Below are positions 4,745 to 5,171 of a DNA stretch of 5,171 nt, in pieces; within the stretch, counting starts at the first letter, position 1; the number at the start of each line of letters is the position of its first letter. The stretch comes from Treponema sp. (GTDB lineage Bacteria; Spirochaetota; Spirochaetia; Treponematales; Treponemataceae): contig JAEEKM010000092.1 of the NCBI GenBank assembly GCA_016282455.1, positions 1-5,171 of the forward strand, in the 5' to 3' direction. The position numbers and the translations under genes are program-made. Under the pieces are notes generated by a model. That model did not search any database. It had not been told where the DNA came from and worked only from the letters and a program-made list of their open reading frames with translations.

Positions 4745-5171
4745 AGTCATGAAGTTTGCGTGTGTCAATTACCCGCTTGGCTTTTCCTTCGGAACGTTCA
4801 ATGCTTCTTGGTGCCACGAGGGTAACCTTTGCCTTAATCTGAAGGACAGAAAGCAGTGCGCCTTCGAGTGCCTTTTCCTGTTTGTTCACTTCAGAAATCA
4901 TATCGCTGAACTTCTCGGGTGTCATCTCAACTTTGATTTCAAAAGTATCATTGTTGTTTACGCGGCCAACAATAATCTGGTAGTTTGGCGGATATCCGTT
5001 CTGAAGAAGAACTCCCTCAATCTGACTGGGGAATACATTCACGCCACGGATGATGAGCATGTCATCTGTGCGTCCCATTGGTTTACTCATGCGGACAAAA
5101 GTTCTTCCGCAGGCACAGGGGGTGCGGTTTAAAACACCAATGTCTTTTGTGCGGAAACGCATGAGGGGGAA
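4743..5171 (-). CDS. paaK: Phenylacetate-CoA ligase, C-terminal part (5' end outside window)
   Basis: The frame is open through the window edge at 5171 and gives the last 142 residues of a protein normally about 430 long. Phenylacetate-CoA ligase (EC 6.2.1.30) joins an arylacetic acid to CoA using ATP, through an acyl-adenylate, in the cytosol. The fragment starts FPLMRFRTKDIG, the conserved stretch at the end of the large domain with the ribose-binding Asp. It continues through the CACGRT turn (19-24) and the hinge GRTDDMLIIRGVNVFPSQIE (33-52), then enters the small C-terminal domain. SEGKAKRVID (127-136) holds the conserved Gly-Lys segment that supplies the adenylation lysine. No key residue of the visible part is missing. 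It heads the visible gene series, with ACT and thioesterase genes just behind. The true substrate could be phenylacetate, indoleacetate or hydroxyphenylacetate. Confidence 0.93.
   Translation of the reverse strand, partial: FPLMRFRTKDIGVLNRTPCACGRTFVRMSKPMGRTDDMLIIRGVNVFPSQIEGVLLQNGYPPNYQIIVGRVNNNDTFEIKVEMTPEKFSDMISEVNKQEKALEGALLSVLQIKAKVTLVAPRSIERSEGKAKRVIDTRKLHD

Noticed and set aside
4545..5132. Plus-strand open frame of 195 codons opposite the ACT and paaK genes
   Set aside because: It lies wholly antisense to two well-recognised genes, its product is Cys/Phe/His-rich without family motifs, and it has no ribosome site.
1..5171. CRISPR array, tRNA, insertion sequence or toxin-antitoxin system
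   Set aside because: No regularly spaced repeats, cloverleaf with acceptor/T-loop pattern, transposase motif or paired small toxin/antitoxin genes could be found on either strand.

Overview
The window looks like chromosomal DNA of an anaerobic, host-associated spirochaete, most likely a Treponema species. The reasons are the long acetate kinase with a C-terminal tail beyond the usual family length, a lipoprotein with a relaxed lipobox (Phe at -3), AT-rich intergenic DNA with strong AAGGAG-type ribosome sites, and an arylacetate-CoA ligase gene followed by a tandem-ACT gene, as found in anaerobes. This placement is inference from protein character only; no 16S or other marker gene is present.

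Layout. (1) Bases 1-471, plus strand: the C-terminal part of an AT-rich, probably nucleotidyltransferase-type protein cut by the window edge. (2) Bases 472-869: no intact gene. This stretch holds a decayed small secreted-protein gene (572-804) with a perfect ribosome site but a frameshift in a T9 run and a second in-frame stop, then a GC-rich hairpin (831-861). (3) Bases 870-1337, minus strand: a small lipoprotein of unknown function. (4) Bases 1338-1487: a divergent promoter region with a strong ackA promoter and a perfect 9-bp inverted repeat between the two promoters. (5) Bases 1488-2819, plus strand: ackA, apparently transcribed alone and closed by a strong terminator that also works on paper for the opposite strand. 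(6) Bases 2909-5171, minus strand: four co-directional genes, in transcription order paaK (C-terminal 142 residues only), a tandem ACT-domain protein, a PaaI-like hotdog thioesterase and an exported M15 peptidase.

How the genes fit together. AckA would make ATP and acetate from acetyl phosphate in fermentation; no pta is in view. The paaK-ACT-thioesterase group is tightly packed (9 and about 20 nt gaps) and reads as an aryl-acetate CoA module: the ligase activates phenylacetate-like acids, the ACT protein is a likely amino-acid sensor, and the thioesterase could release CoA from the same class of thioesters. The M15 peptidase lies after a longer gap and is a cell-wall enzyme, so it may only share the transcript.

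I see no CRISPR array, tRNA, rRNA, insertion sequence or clearly undescribed multi-gene system. The most interesting items are the inverted repeat between the divergent promoters, the decayed secreted-protein gene with its T9 run, and the thioesterase with Met in place of the usual His of the HGG motif.
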